DNA of 64,000 nucleotides from Coturnix japonica. Lineage: Eukaryota > Chordata > Aves > Galliformes > Phasianidae. Each line of letters opens with the position of its first letter. Within the stretch, counting starts at the first letter, position 1. The position numbers and the translations under genes were made by a program. The notes beneath the pieces were generated by a model. That model was not told where the DNA came from. It worked only from the letters and a program-made list of their open reading frames with translations, and did not search any database. The stretch is from positions 62,429,110-62,493,109 of the forward strand of contig NC_029547.1 of NCBI RefSeq assembly GCF_001577835.2, read 5' to 3'. Shown piece by piece: positions 18,984 through 32,173 of the stretch.

Positions 18984-21900
18984 TCTCAGCTTATCTCCCC
19001 AGCATAGGGGTTTCCTACTCACTCGCAGTGAGTGTCTGATAGCAGAGCTGGGCTGCCAGCACAAGGGCTTGTGAAATCTGCTGCAGTCAGCCTCTCTTGG
19101 ATAGACTTGTTCCTTGCTGTTTGTTTAGGCTTGGTGTACAGTTTGCTGGATGAGCCACGGAAAACAGCAGAGTGTGAGAAACTGCCTGCCTTTGCCAAGG
19201 AAAGCTGTTCTTCGCTGTCTCTGTCCCCTGAGTACTTAAGAAAGTAATCCAGTAACATAAAGTTGAAGAAATACTGAGCAAGGCACAGAGTCAATGTTTG
19301 GCATGCTGTTGTTTCCTCTCAGCAATCCCAGCTCTTTTGTCCAGATTGCAGTTACAGAGGTGTGGGGATTACTGTGGAGAAGTGTCAGTTTATCATGCCA
19401 GGCATGTCTCTTTTCAGCTACAGGTATATAGATGTCTGCTGAAGGTTGTTTTGAGAACAACTCCGATCCAGATGGTAACAAAGCAAAGCCAGCTGTTTGC
19501 TTTAGCCAGGCTGCATTACACGGAGCTGCAAAATCCAAAGATGGCAGCTATTTTTGTGCTGGCAGCACATGGGAGTCTGACTCAACTCTGTAGGTGAATT
19601 AATCTGAATGGCTGATCATTTCCTGCCCTCCCCCTCGTGTGTTCCTGCCATGTAGCAGAGAAAGTCAAGCAGACCTAACCCACAACTGCTGTGTCCCCGG
19701 GCTGATGTTCTTCTGAAAGGTGAAGCAGCACAGAAAGACAATCAGACAAAGTAGATGGTGATGGCGTTTACACCACCTGGCCCTCCTTCCCTAACAGCAG
19801 AAGGAGGGGATGGACACCCCAGCTAAACCTGTCTGTGGGGCAAGTCAGAGCTCTCAGTAACTTCAGCTGAGGAGGGGGGTCCCCATGTGCCTCAGGCTGC
19901 GCATGCACGTTGGAAGCAGAGTTTGGCTCTGTGGCTAGACACAACTGCAGCCAGCCTGATCTGGAGCTGGCAGCAGGCCTGCCTTAAGAGACATCTGTCC
20001 AGACCTCCAGAGGTCCTCGCAGCCAGCAAAAACAGGGTGCCAGCTTTTGAGGTGTGTTACATGAGAAAAGGGAAGGTTTGGAATTTACTGTGTGACTTGA
20101 GAAACAGATGTGAAGAGAGCTAAGCAGTCTTTCTGCAGCTAGGCTGTGCAAATGATTCCCAGTGAAACTGGAAGTTAAAGCCAGACCTCATCAGAATGGT
20201 TTGTTTAAGTGAGAGCTGAGCGCATGATTTGGAATTAGAATCATTTTGGGAAGAACTTCAGCCCTTCTCCCAGCTGAAGGTTTAATATAATAGTGCAGAG
20301 TTCTCTTCTGATTCAAAAGCAGCTGGTTTTCTTCAGCAAGTAAGGGTTTGCTCATGGTTAATCTGTAAGCCATGGCTTTGACAAATGTGGGGTAGCTTGG
20401 AAGTTGTGTAAGCTGGGGGGGCTGGATGGTGTCACTGTGCTGTTACACCCCTGTGCAGTTCCTGCTGCAGCCCTCCTGCTCTCCTCCCAGAGCAGTCTGA
20501 GGACCAGGATTTTTGCTGGCCACTGGCCTGTGATGGCTGGGGAGTAGTGCAAGGAGCCTGCAGTGGTGCAGTGACCTGCATCTGTCTTCATCTGAAGACC
20601 TGGATTTCCCAGCAGCCAGATGCCTGGCATGCAAGCACCTGCCTTGCAAGCCGCAGGGCTTTGCTTCCCACGGTCACAAGCATCAGAAGGCCACATAAAC
20701 TTACAGTGACAATAATGTCTTTTTTCTTCTTTCCAAGTTATTTCCTAGTGGGGAGTTTGTCTTTCTCAGCTTCCAGGCCACAGGGCCGGAAACAAGTCCT
20801 TCCACCAAAGCAAAGTTACTGCAGTCTGAAAATAAGAAGCACCTCTCCAAGGCCAGCATCGTGAGAGGAACTGTGTAGGAGAAATAGGCTGTGTCGTTTC
20901 TGTCTCTCTTCTCTTGGGAATATTTTTAGTAAGTCCTGAAAAAGAAACTCCAGAAAGCTGCATCTTTCAGGGACAGACGTGTGGCTTGAAATTGGAAGCA
21001 GCTTAAAGCTTATTCCTTGCATTTGTACAAGAACAAACTCGTTGTTAGTAAGGCAAATTGCATGCTGCGCCATGCAGATGGATGGATGTGATTGTCCCCT
21101 CTGCTGGGCACTGGGTTGGGGTGTGGGAAGGCTGGAGGGGACCAGTGAGCAGCTGCAGGACAGGAAGGACTGTGGGTAGCCTGGCCAGAGGGGCTGAAGG
21201 TCAGCCTAGAACTCCTAAGAGGGCATTGTCCAATATCTAAATACTTTCTGGTAGCCCCAGCCCACAGCACAGGGACAGCAGGCAGCAGCACAGCACTGTC
21301 AGGCTGTGGGTTTGGTGGGCAGCCCTGGGATGAGGTGGGACAGTGATGATCTCAGTCCCATGGAGACTACTGCAGTCACAGCCATGCAAAGCCATGGCCA
21401 CCCTGTTCTGGAGCTGAGGGAACCTCTGCTGGCGCCGATGGGGTGCTGCACGCTGTGGGTTACATTCTGACTTTATCTGAACCTTGGTGACATGGCAGGG
21501 AGGATTTATAATCCAGGCCCGTCACTGAGAGAGAGCCAATAAAATGTAGCTTGGACTAATTAGGCAGTAGGGCTCAGGAACTCTGTTCCAGTTGCCTGGC
21601 CTCTGTTTTGATCCCTCTTTTCTTTGAAGTTCATGGAAAAGAGGGAAAGGAAATGAGAGCAGAGGCCCTGCTTTTCCTGTAAAATGCCTCGTTCCTTATA
21701 AAATTGTTTGGCAGAAATCTCTTTCAGCTGGACAAGCTGAATGCTTTAGTACATGCCTGCAGTCATTTTCCTCCTTTGTCTTGTTCCTCTGCCCGCTCAG
21801 TCGCTGCTCTGCATCAATAAAACCACCATGTGTGTGCAGGCAGAAATGGGACGTTAAGAGGCAGCGGAGAAAATCTCAAAAAGAGCATTAGGGGACTCTG

Positions 21901-24900
21901 AGTTGCAGCAGCAGTATTAATTCCTGAGCTGGCTGGGAAGAAGATGATGTCAAGTCTCCACACTGCTCCACAGTGCAGTTAAGGAAGCCAATTCCAGCTC
22001 CGCTCTGCATTTTCAGACCTTTCTTCCAGACAGGCCTGCTGGGACACATAGCTGCCTGCATTTGCCAAGCCATGGAGCAACCACACCTACCACCCACCCT
22101 CCTGCATGCCGGCAGGAGAGCAGGCCAGGGTGGTGGAGAAGGCACATATCATCTCAGGTCTGTCCCAGACACTGGGGGAGTTGCTAATGAGCAAGGCTGA
22201 TTGCCTCAGAGGGAGGCAACTACCCTCCTCTCTCCCTGACTCCCACTGTAAGTGTGTGGAAAGACCTGGCTGGAATCTCTGGATTCTGCAGTCCAACTCC
22301 CTGCTCCCAGGCTGGGTCCAGTTGTGCTGGGCCTCTTCCAGCTGGGTTTTTGAGTATCTCCAGGGAGGTAGATCTGCTCTCTCTGTGGTGCATTGCCCTC
22401 TCAGAGAAGGACTTTCTCACACTGAGCTGAATTTTCTCTTGCTGCATGATATAGGTGGGCAGTCACATCTCACTGTGAAATGTTTGGAGGGGAAGCCCAC
22501 CTCACAGCTGTTTCCAAGGCTAAACCTTTCAACCAGTTGGGGTGACTTTAATATGTAACTCATGACAAAGCTACTTCAAGGTCAGACACAAAGTTAGGAA
22601 CCAGGCTGAGGGAGCTTTTATTCCCAGAGTTTGATCTGACACTCGTGTTTTGTTTTTAAGGGCTGTGTGCAGGGCAGAATCGTGAGATTAATTTCTGCTT
22701 ACCCAGAGGCTAATTATATCGGCACTCTCTGGTGACGTTATAAATTGGGTTGATTATTTGCAGGCTGTGCCTTGTGTCCCAGTCATCGTCGTAGGCAGGG
22801 CTCCCGGATGCCTTTACAAACGAAGCAAGGTGTGATAACAAGGAGTGGCAAAGGAGGGGTAGGTGACAGGAAGCAGAGCTGTGCCTTGCCAGCTGGCAGC
22901 CTTCCTTCTCCTGCACTATACAGCTGGGACCCTCCCCTTGCTGTTCCTTTAACCAGGCCCTGTGCCCAGTGTGAGGAACCCCAGACCTTCCTAACGAAGG
23001 AACAAAAGCCAGGAGGATATTCAGAAGAAGTAAAGCTGCCTCTGAGCTGTCTCGTCGCTTTGCAGAAGACCCCTAAGCCAAGCCCTGCACCCATGCTGTG
23101 TAAGAAAGGTTTGGCATTTCAATGTGCTGGGTCTTACAAGACCCAGCGGAGCCCTCTGAAGGTCGTCAGCCCTGACTTACAGCAGGTCTCTCCCTAGCAG
23201 CAGGTCAGGCTGGCTGTGGCTCTGTACAGTTGTGTCTAGAAACACCCTCCATGATGGAGACCTCCTCTCTCCCTGCTGCACGCTCCCAGGGAAGGCTGCC
23301 CTGATGCCCATGATAAGGGCTGCACTTTGAGGCTGCTGCTCCCTGTTACATCAGTGGGCACAACCAGGAAATACTTCGCCACTGGCAGAGGCCCATCCAA
23401 CTAATACTATATCCCCTGCCATTCCTCTCCTTCTGCAGTGGAACCAGGTGCAGACTCCTCATGTCTCCTCATGGGGTTCTTCATAACCTGGCAGATGTTT
23501 GCCTGCTCCTCGCCCATTTTCTCATGCCCCTCTTGAACTGCAGAGCCACATACCAGATGCTGTTTCGGGTACTTTCATGCTCTGGCTTCTGATGTGTTGT
23601 CACCTTTAGCATCTCTGGGCGATGATCACCAATAGTCATGCAAGGTCCTGGGGTCACAGCTTCACCTCCATCATCCATAGGCTAGCACAGGGCCTGGAGA
23701 TGGTCCCCAAGAAACACTGCTGGTTTCTAAGGAACACTTCTCTGTCTCTGGTGTGATGTGTGTGCCAAGGGGAGCCTAGGAAGCATGCAGTGAGGATATT
23801 CATCAGTTACAGGCTGGCTGCAGGTGGGGCTAGGGCAGAGCAGAACAGCTGCAACACTGGTGCACTCCTGGTGCAGTGGCCGTCTATGGAGTTAAACATC
23901 AGCAGGCGTTACTTCCTTCTCTCGATGGTAGGTTGTTACAGCTCTGCCCATTTTATGTTCTTGCCCCAGCAATGCTGAAACCCCAACAGCAGGGGTTAGA
24001 TATTTGATTTGTTACAGCACTGCAATGCCGTTATGTCTGGTGCTTTTTTCTGTTTCCGGGATGTTGTCTGGAACAGGATAATCACTTACTCATGTGCAAC
24101 CAGCAGCCACATGGAAGCTGCTCACAGGAGAAGGCACAGCCTATGCTAACAAAGGAACTCAGTTCTGTTTTATTTTTCCAACATTTCCAAAACAAATTAA
24201 TCAAATGCCTCCCTTTGCCCTTTGTTCTGGCTTTTGTGTGTGCTCTCACCAGCAGCTGGGGACAAAAGGGACAGGGAAGTTGTAGGATGCTGGTCTTAGG
24301 ATAAGGACCTTGTCCTGAATTTTTCCTGTAGGTAACTGTTCCTTATCCAGAAATGTCTGAAAATTTTTCTTCTTAGGTCTCATTCGTGTAGTGCATTCAC
24401 ATGACCATAGATGGAATACTTTGGAGAAGTTTAATCAGGTCCAGGCATAGATTTTGGACCAGCAACTTAAACAGCAGAACACCAACAGCGTCTGAGTCCT
24501 CTCTGCTCACAAAGCCGAACGCTATCCGAGCATTTGGTAAGATTTTCTTATTCAAGAACCACCTCCACTTTTCTCCTCTTCTGTTTTCCTCTTCTCCCAA
24601 ACACACACGACTAACCCTCATTAACAGCTTTCCTGGGAAATACTGTTGTGTCAAAAGTGAATATGGATGCGTGTTTGTTTGCAGGGACTTCAGTCACCTG
24701 GGAATATGTCAGGAACACCACCATGAGTGATGACTTACACCAGGTCTCACCATCCATTCTGGCAGCAGTGTGAGAATGGAGCAGAGCTGAGCCAGGATTC
24801 CCAGAAGGAAGAGCCCTGGGCAGGGGCAGGGTGATGAGGTCAGCAGTGTCTCTGTTAGAAACTCCATCATTTTCAGGGGGAGGTTTTTAGGCAGAGGGTG

Positions 24901-27900
24901 GAGGCACGTGGCCTGCTCCCACATCCCAGTTAGTCTTGCTCAAATTAGTTGTTGCTTAAGCAAAGCAGGACTGCTCCAGTGTGGAAGGAAGTTCTGATGA
25001 GTCAGGGCACAGATGGAGCACAGAGACATGGCTGGAGAAATACTGTTGCTGTGCATGGTAGCTTATTGGATCCAGAGCACGCTGTGGGATCTGGGCTGCA
25101 TCTCTGCCCCTGGTGGGGTGAGGTGGGGCTCCTGTGGGTATAGAGGGGCAGAGGAAGGCTCCTGACAGAGTGGAAACAATGGTATGGGAGAGCAAAGGGG
25201 TGGGAAATGTGGGAGGTGCTCCCACGGATATGGTGGGCTGGTCACCCTCTGGACCAACGTGGGATGTGCTAATGTGGGCCACCCCAGGTTGAAGGGCCAC
25301 ACCTGCTGGGGCCAGAATGCTCATCACTGACTGTTCTGGAAACAGGACATGAAAGGGCCTCTGCCATCTCTATTGTTTTCAGGCAGGAGTGATGTGAAGG
25401 TGGGATGAGCTCAGGTTCATGCTGCTGCATTACTTTCCCTCTTCTTTCACCCATGGGAGTGACATTTTGTGGCCTTTCCTCTATCTCCTCCTTCATCTTT
25501 GCAGGGCACTGGACAAACAGGTCAGAGGCAGTCAAGACCAAGTCAATCTGCTGTTAACCACCCACTCCACAGATGCTGAGGCTTTAAAGCTGGGTGACCC
25601 TGTGAGCTGGGCTGATTTAGCCAGTCTAAGCCACTTCTCTTTCTTGGTCACGTCCTCCTTAAGTGAAATGTTCTCTCATCTGAGATCAGCTGTTGCCTGC
25701 CATTTCTCTCCATCAGGTTAAACCAAAGTTCTTTTAGGTCCTCTGTCTGGGTAGGTTTGCACATGCCCTGCCTCTCAGGGAAGCGACATAAGTGACGCAC
25801 TGCCTGTGTACACACTACCTTTATTCACCACTATACTTCAGTAGGAGGCATGACTCAGCTGGACAAATCACTATCCTGAACACTGAGGATGGGGACTTTC
25901 CATGCAGCAAGCCCTCCATGTGCTCTGTGAGACCTAGGCAATCACTGAGGGCACACTGTCAGCAAACTGTAGAAACTAATAAGTCAGAAGGGAGCTCAGA
26001 AGTTGCGGTGCATTCCCTGCTCATCTAACTCCCACCAAGGAGCTCAGTTTGAAGCTGGTATTTCCAGGTCTGGCAGAACACAGTTTGCAGAAGTGAGCAT
26101 ATGGCAATGTGATGTCAGCACTGATGGCTGTAGTTTCCACAGCAACCTGCAGGCGTGAGTCAGGATGGCTGTGATGCCTGGGAGAGTGCAGACCCCCACC
26201 CAGCAGCTCTACTCTGGGCATGGCACACACTGAGTGGCAGCACTGAGTGTCTGGGAGCAGATAGCCAGTAGCAGAGGGAATTAAATCAGCCAAACATGGG
26301 GATCCCTTTTTGCAGGATGGAGGCTGCCTGGGTAAGGCTCTCACCCCAAGGCTGAGCTCCTCTCAGCATCCTGCATGCGTTTCTGCACTATCTGCTGACC
26401 TTTTTGCCACATAATGGCTGGAGCTGTGCAACACACTGTGCCCAGGCCCATAGAGCAGAGAGCCCTCCTGGACGTGCCACAGCCATGTGAGCTCAGTCTG
26501 TCTCTGCATTCAAAGCAGTCTGCAGTTCTAAGGACAAGACGTGTGCAGCAGAATATGTTTTCTTCTGAGATGGAGCAGATTCATGCATTTTGGTCTACAC
26601 CTAGAAGTTGTCTGAACTGCATCAAATCCCCCATGTCCTCACCCCCACCTTGTCAGCTGTGACAAATGACACTACTAGCCGTGGGGAAATTGACGAGTGC
26701 TTCTATAAGTGCTGTGTAAATAAAGTGTGCTGGGAGCAAGCTGTGCTTGTGGCGTGAACCTCTTCTGAGGTCTGGTTCTTCATCCAGATGTATGGCTGGA
26801 GCAGCCCTAAGGACTGCACACCCATTCCACGTTGTCCCTCGCAGCGCTGCACCCTGCACATCTGCTGTCCAGCAGTGATTGTAAACCTCTCATTTTGCAG
26901 AAAAGGGGGACTGATGTGGACGTGGCCCAAGAGCTGCCCCAGCTCTGGTTCCTCTGCCATAAGGTGTTCCCATGTTGCCCCCCAGCTGCCACAACCACGA
27001 GTGAAAGGAGAGGGCAACCTCTGCCCCTGTCCCACACCGGCATCCTTCCAGATTTCAGGCCTGAAACTGCTCAGAGGAGGAATTTCCAAAACAAATGTTG
27101 CTATTTGAAGAATGCAGGGGCCGGGCCGTGGGGGAGAAATAATCACAACAGAGATAAGGACCTGACAGCTGCACAGGCTCTGGCTCAGGCTGGTCTGATC
27201 GCCCGGAGCCAGAGCTGAGGGACAGGATGGGGAAATGGCAGCACAGAAGGGCTGCTCTGCTGTCCCCCTTCACCTTGGGCTGCTGAAGGTCCCTCCCCCC
27301 GGTACTGGTTCTGCTCAGCATCCCTACAACCACGTGGCACTGCTGTGATGTTGGTGATAGTGTGGAAAATACCCAAGACCTGGGGTCTGCTCCCCTCCTC
27401 CCAGTCTGAGGGAAGGAGCAGAGCAGCTCAGGGCTGGGAGTTCAGGAAGAACTGGTTTGCAAAAGCCAGATGTCTGCACCCGGTTTGGCTGCTCCTTCCC
27501 CCGGTTTATGGCAGCTGGGTATATGCAGAAGCAAGATCCCTCTGTCTGCAGTGCGTTCGCCTCTTGATGGCATCTGGGGTTGCCTTATCCCCATCAGCTT
27601 CAGCACAAAGGGCTCTTGGTGCTGCCCACAGATGCACTTCAGTCTCTGCTCTCTAGGGCTATGCTCACATCTGGCGTTATTGGCCCCCGGCTGCACTTCT
27701 GTCATTTATTTATTAAAGTTAATTTCATCAGGCTGCAGTGATTTATTCAGGTCTGGAGCCTCCTGTAACAGGGAGCCTTTATTTGCTGTGCCACTGCCTC
27801 TCTGCCATCTGCAACCTCTACACACGTTCCATAACAGCTGCTTTCCAAAAGGTCAGCAAACTGCTTTGTCAGACCAGTGTCTCATTTCTTGGTCTTACCA

Positions 27901-28350
27901 AACCATCAGGTGATATTAATCAGAAATATGCGGATGGAAGCTGATTATATAACAGGAACACCATTCTCTTTATTTGATTAAAGCAGTAATCCCATCTTGT
28001 TTTTCTCTAAAAGGGGGTGAAACAAGGCTGACGATACTGTGCCTCACATCCAACTGGAGCAGCATTTCAGCCTCCTTGCTGACCTGGATGCTGGTCTGGT
28101 GCTTGGATTAGTGGACAGCTGCTCCCTGGATCTCACTTATTTTACCTTGGTGCTAGCACACTGCCAGCTTCTCTTCTCTGCAGAACTGCAAGGGAACCCC
28201 AGTGGATTACAAGGTCCCTGCTGTCCTCCAGACTACCCCAAAAACAGGGGCTCCACCTCTGCTTCACCAGAGGCTTCAGCAGCAGCATGCTTGGTGTTCT
28301 GCAGTATTTACATGGAGAGGGACCTTGCTGAAAGCTGGAGGGGATCTGCA
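18984..28350. other. Intergenic region between SMU1 and B4GALT1
   Basis: This is about 9.4 kb of moderately GC-rich sequence. Many short open frames exist on both strands but none resembles a known protein or has supporting exon structure. One old CR1 remnant (22285-22445) is listed separately. AT-rich islands at about 22670-22760 and 27695-27990 stand out from the background and could be regulatory. Confidence 0.6.
22285..22445 (-). mobile_element. Old CR1 3' fragment
   Basis: The plus strand contains TCCAACTCCCTGCTCCCAGG, GGGTTTTTGAGTATCTCCAG and a CTCAGAGAAGGACTTTCTCA block. These match, in order and spacing, the reverse complement of the CR1 3' region (the 'tttgaatatctccaaggagg' segment and the 'gtgaagaa' segment). 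Drift is considerable, so the copy is old. Ends are approximate. Confidence 0.65.
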
Positions 28351-28705
28351 GTTATAGAATGTCTAGGGTGGGAACGAACCTTAAAGCCCACCCAGTTCCC
28401 AATCCCCTGCCGAGGGCTGGTTGTTCCCTGTAAACCAGGCTGCTCAGGGCCCCATCCAATGCAGCCTTGAGCACCTCCAGGGCTGGGGCACCCACATTTC
28501 GCACCCACATTTCTCTGGGCAGTCTGTGCTGGTGCCTCACCATCCTCTGGGTGAAGAATTTCTTCTTAACAACTAACCTAAATTTCCTCTCTTTCAGTTT
28601 AAAACTGTTCCCCTTTGTCCTTTCGCTATTCAACCACCTAAATATTCTCCCCTCCTGTTTATAAGCTTCCTTTAAGTACTAGGAACCTCACCACACCCCT
28701 CGGGG
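28351..28705 (-). mobile_element. CR1 LINE 3' fragment near the B4GALT1 3' end
   Basis: On the minus strand the copy encodes GNSFKLKERKFRL and VKKKFFTQRMVR, then the usual CR1 3' UTR ending at TAGAATGTCTAGGGTGGGAA on the plus strand. It includes a 13-base tandem duplication (GCACCCACATTTC) near 28488-28512. It is more diverged than the pair around SMU1. Confidence 0.88.
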
Positions 28706-29085
28706 CTTTGTCCAGGTGAGGACAAAGCTCTCACCTCCCCTTTCATCCAGCTTATCCCCTCAGCTTTATGCTCAGACCAAACTCTGGAAAACAGCCCAGA
28801 CCTGAGAAAAATCATAGTGTGCATTTCCAGCAGCTGGGTAAAGAGGTGGGTTGTGTGTATGAAAGGGGAAAATCAACGTTTTATGCTTGGAATGGGGAAA
28901 ACAGAGCCATTTTGTTGGACTTGTTTCCACTTCTCACCTTTGCCACTGATGCCTGAGGCAGAAGGTGAGGCCTCACAGCAGCTTCCCCAACCCTGCATCA
29001 CTCCTGGGCCCACCCAAACAGCGAGAGCACCCGGAGGAGCCCCTTTCATCAGAGCAATGCTGCCAAACATCATAACCGAAAATAC

Positions 29086-29091
29086 TTTATT
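29086..29091 (-). terminator. B4GALT1: B4GALT1 distal poly(A) signal
   Basis: The plus strand TTTATT is AATAAA on the gene strand and is followed by a GT-containing stretch (TTATGATGTTTGGCAG). It gives a 3' UTR of about 3.1 kb, in line with the long 3' UTR of mammalian B4GALT1. Confidence 0.6.
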
Positions 29092-30540
29092 TGACACCAG
29101 CAGTAAAATAGGAACATTGGATTATACATCCATTGGCATATAAATGATAGAAATGCAAAAGCTAAACCATCTGCAGGAGACCTGCGAACAGTCTGGTACA
29201 TAAGTAACATCCAGGGGAAAAGCTGCATGCCAGGACCCTTCCTCATCCCTGCAAGCAAACAGCAGCACCCAGGAAAATGAGCATTGGTGCTTCCCCTGCA
29301 GCTATTTCTTGTAGGTGCCCACCACTATGCACAGCACTGCTTTGAGTGTTGCTGCAGGAGGGAAAGAACCACCCCGCACAGGTGAAAAATGAGTTCTATG
29401 TAAACATGAGTTCTTGTGGAAAAGGCCCCCGAGGACAATTCTGGGGCCAGGCTGAACCAAAAGCCTTCACCAAAACAAGGAGCACAGCTTAATGCAGGGA
29501 CAAGAGTTGGATACCACAGGTTGGCCCCAAATGGTGAAACAAACAAGAAGCAGCCCCAGCTTTGACACAAGCATTTGTGTTGGAAAAGAAACAAGGCGGC
29601 AGTTCCTGCTCCACCAGTATCTGTGTGCTGAAAACCATTTTCAGGTTTCCTGGTTTTCCAGTTCCCATTTGCCCAAAGGATATCAAGGCACATCTGTAGA
29701 CAGCTTCGATTGCAACACCAGAAGGAAGAGCTCAGACCACCTGCACCGATATTCCGTGATTCCAGCATACAGCAAAACAACAACTCATTACACAAAGGTT
29801 TTCTAATCTCCAGATAATCAGAAGAAAAAACAAACAAGCAAAGCCCAAAAGAACACTCAGATGCAGAAGACGGGCACTTTGCATTGCCAGTGTGTGCAGA
29901 CGGGTACCTCCACAGCCACAGGTTCCAGCTTTCCAGAGCACAGAGGCTCAGGGCTAAACCAAAGTGCTCCCTCAGAGACCCTGGATTGCTAGTAGGTGCT
30001 CAGTGGGGTTTGGTGCTGAGCTGGCCTGTGGAAGCAGGGCCCAGCCTGCAAGGCACATCAGAAAATGTAAAAACAAAACCACCACCCCTTGCCTATATCT
30101 CAGTTACTGGTGCAGTCTGTGGCTATACCAGGGTTCTGCAGATGGGTATCTGGTCTGGCTTCTGCAACACATCCTGCTTTTGCACACCCCCTTGTATCTG
30201 CGTGCACCAGAGCCTGACCTGCCAAAAGGTCATTCCTTCAGTGTGCTCTGCAAGCCTGCCCTCATGCCATGCCAGGTGTAGCCGGTGCAGCAGGTCTGGC
30301 CAGAAGCCGTATGCAAGTACTTGGGGTGAGCATGATTCCAAAGTGACACTGGAAATGCAGCTGGGTACCTCGCTGGGAGCATGGTCTGTGCATCCTTGGG
30401 GCCACTGCTGGCTAGGAAGAAATATCAAGACAATAGAGCAAGGCACTGTCCCCCTGGCCCTGCAGGATCCCACCCCTGTAGTGCAAGGATTCAGCAAAAC
30501 CTTCAGCTCCTAAGTCCCCAAAAAGGGAAAGGAAAAAGAA

Positions 30541-30576
30541 AATAAACAAACAAACAAACAAACAAACAAAAAAAAA
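30541..30576 (-). repeat. (TTTG)n microsatellite in the B4GALT1 3' UTR
   Basis: Six to seven CAAA units and a short A run on the plus strand, hence TTTG in the mRNA. A similar but shorter run lies near 31328-31347. Confidence 0.85.
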
Positions 30577-31074
30577 GCAAAAAAACAGGAAAATAGTTAA
30601 AAGGGAAAGAAAAAAGGCAGTGCTGAAGATGATCCCCAATACATGTGTCCCTGATTTCAACAGCCTCCAGCACAGGCCAAGGGAAGTGCAAATTGCTGTG
30701 ATCAGAGCTGGCGGGCAGAACTCACCAGAAGGAATCAGGTTTTCTGCATTGGCAGAGAGAGCTTTACACCGCTTGAAACAGCTCCGAGGTGTTGGTGCCC
30801 AAGACTTTCCCTGGGCCGTGGATGGGAGCAGCGGTGCCCAGCAGAAGGCAGTGCCCTGCAGCACTGCTCTGTGCCTCCCCGGAGTGCTGCGTGGAATCCT
30901 GGCACAGCAAAACTCTCAGCAGGCTTCTGAGTAAACGCACCGTGGGTCCTGCCTGCACCTCAGCAGCCCATGGGCAAACACCAGAGCAAATTCACATATG
31001 TGGTGACACAGAGGAGCCTACCAGCCTGAAGATAAAGGAGGCCTTGAAGCGTATGCCATTGTGCTGCACCCTGC

Positions 31075-31080
31075 TTTAAT
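31075..31080 (-). terminator. B4GALT1: Candidate proximal B4GALT1 poly(A) signal
   Basis: The plus strand TTTAAT is ATTAAA on the gene strand. Use of this site would give a 3' UTR of about 1.1 kb. Support is sequence motif only. Confidence 0.3.
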
Positions 31081-32173
31081 CTGGCATTAAATATACCACT
31101 TACGATATACAAATTACTTTAAAAAGTTATCAAAAAGTTACAACAACAATGAAAGTAATAAGTGAATTCAAGTTTTACACATGACCTTGCTAGCAGAATG
31201 CTGTTCTTAAGAACCTTCAGACCATGTTTAAATAGCGTGGCAGCTTCCTACCACTGGTAAAAAGTGTCTGTAAATGTTAAGGCTATCGATTCCTTGTGCA
31301 ATTTAAACCCATCCACTCTTTTGGGGGAAAAACAAACAAACAAGCAAACCAGAATGACCCACCAACCAAAGAGATCCCCCAGGTGTGTCCTGCTCTGCTT
31401 AGGCAAGAAAAAAAAAATCACACCCAGCAGGCACATTATGGGAAGCCAGCAGGTGCTGCGGGTCACAAGGAGCTCCCGCACATCTGTGCAGCTCCCAGCC
31501 CATGCACAGAGCTCTCTGAGGGCACATTCTGCCTCAGCTCACTCAGAAGTCTCTTTGGAGACCGAAAGAGATTGCGACATCCGCTGAATCCACACGTGGT
31601 TATTCGTTATGTGCTCTGCACATGGAGAAGACTGTTTGCTTTGGTCACTATTAAAAAAAAACAAAACAAAAACCCACGTAATTTTGTCTCTCTTAAAAAA
31701 CAACCTAATGAAATGAGTAAACTTGTACAATTTTAGCAGCGTCTTACAGTCCTTCATAAAGTAAAACCAAGGAATGAATTAAAAGGAATGTTTTCATCCA
31801 CCCAATTTAAAAAGCCGTAAGATGGGCAGTCACTGCTGATGCACCACAGCTGCAGTTGGTAAACTAACCTGGGACCAGCAATGACAGAACACGGGAAGCG
31901 CTGTGGCCGATCAGATTCATCATTTTCTGGCAAGAGGAAGTATTTACAACTGTTATGTACAGCCTCTGAACTTACAAAACAATGGAGAGCTGGAGGTGAA
32001 GTTATAAAAACAACCAACGGGAAAAGCAGTTGTCCAGCTCGTCTGGAGAGGCTTTGACATGCAGAGAGAGCTCCGTGTTGTTCATCACAACCCTTAAAAA
32101 ACCCGATGACACAAAGAATCTGCCAGCCCAGCGTCCGGGGGACCTTCCCGAGGTCTCCGCCGTGCCGGCCGTG

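Larger units (their letters stand above)
29068..32173 (-). other. B4GALT1: B4GALT1 3' UTR
   Basis: This runs from the TGA (32174-32176) to the distal poly(A) signal. No transposon interrupts it, which is notable next to the repeat-bearing flanks. The part at 31080-31260 is AT-rich and may be conserved. A TTTG microsatellite (gene strand) sits at 30541-30576. Confidence 0.6.

Noticed and set aside
29884-30513. 209-codon plus-strand open frame antisense to the B4GALT1 3' UTR
   Set aside because: No motif and no independent promoter or splice structure; most likely chance.
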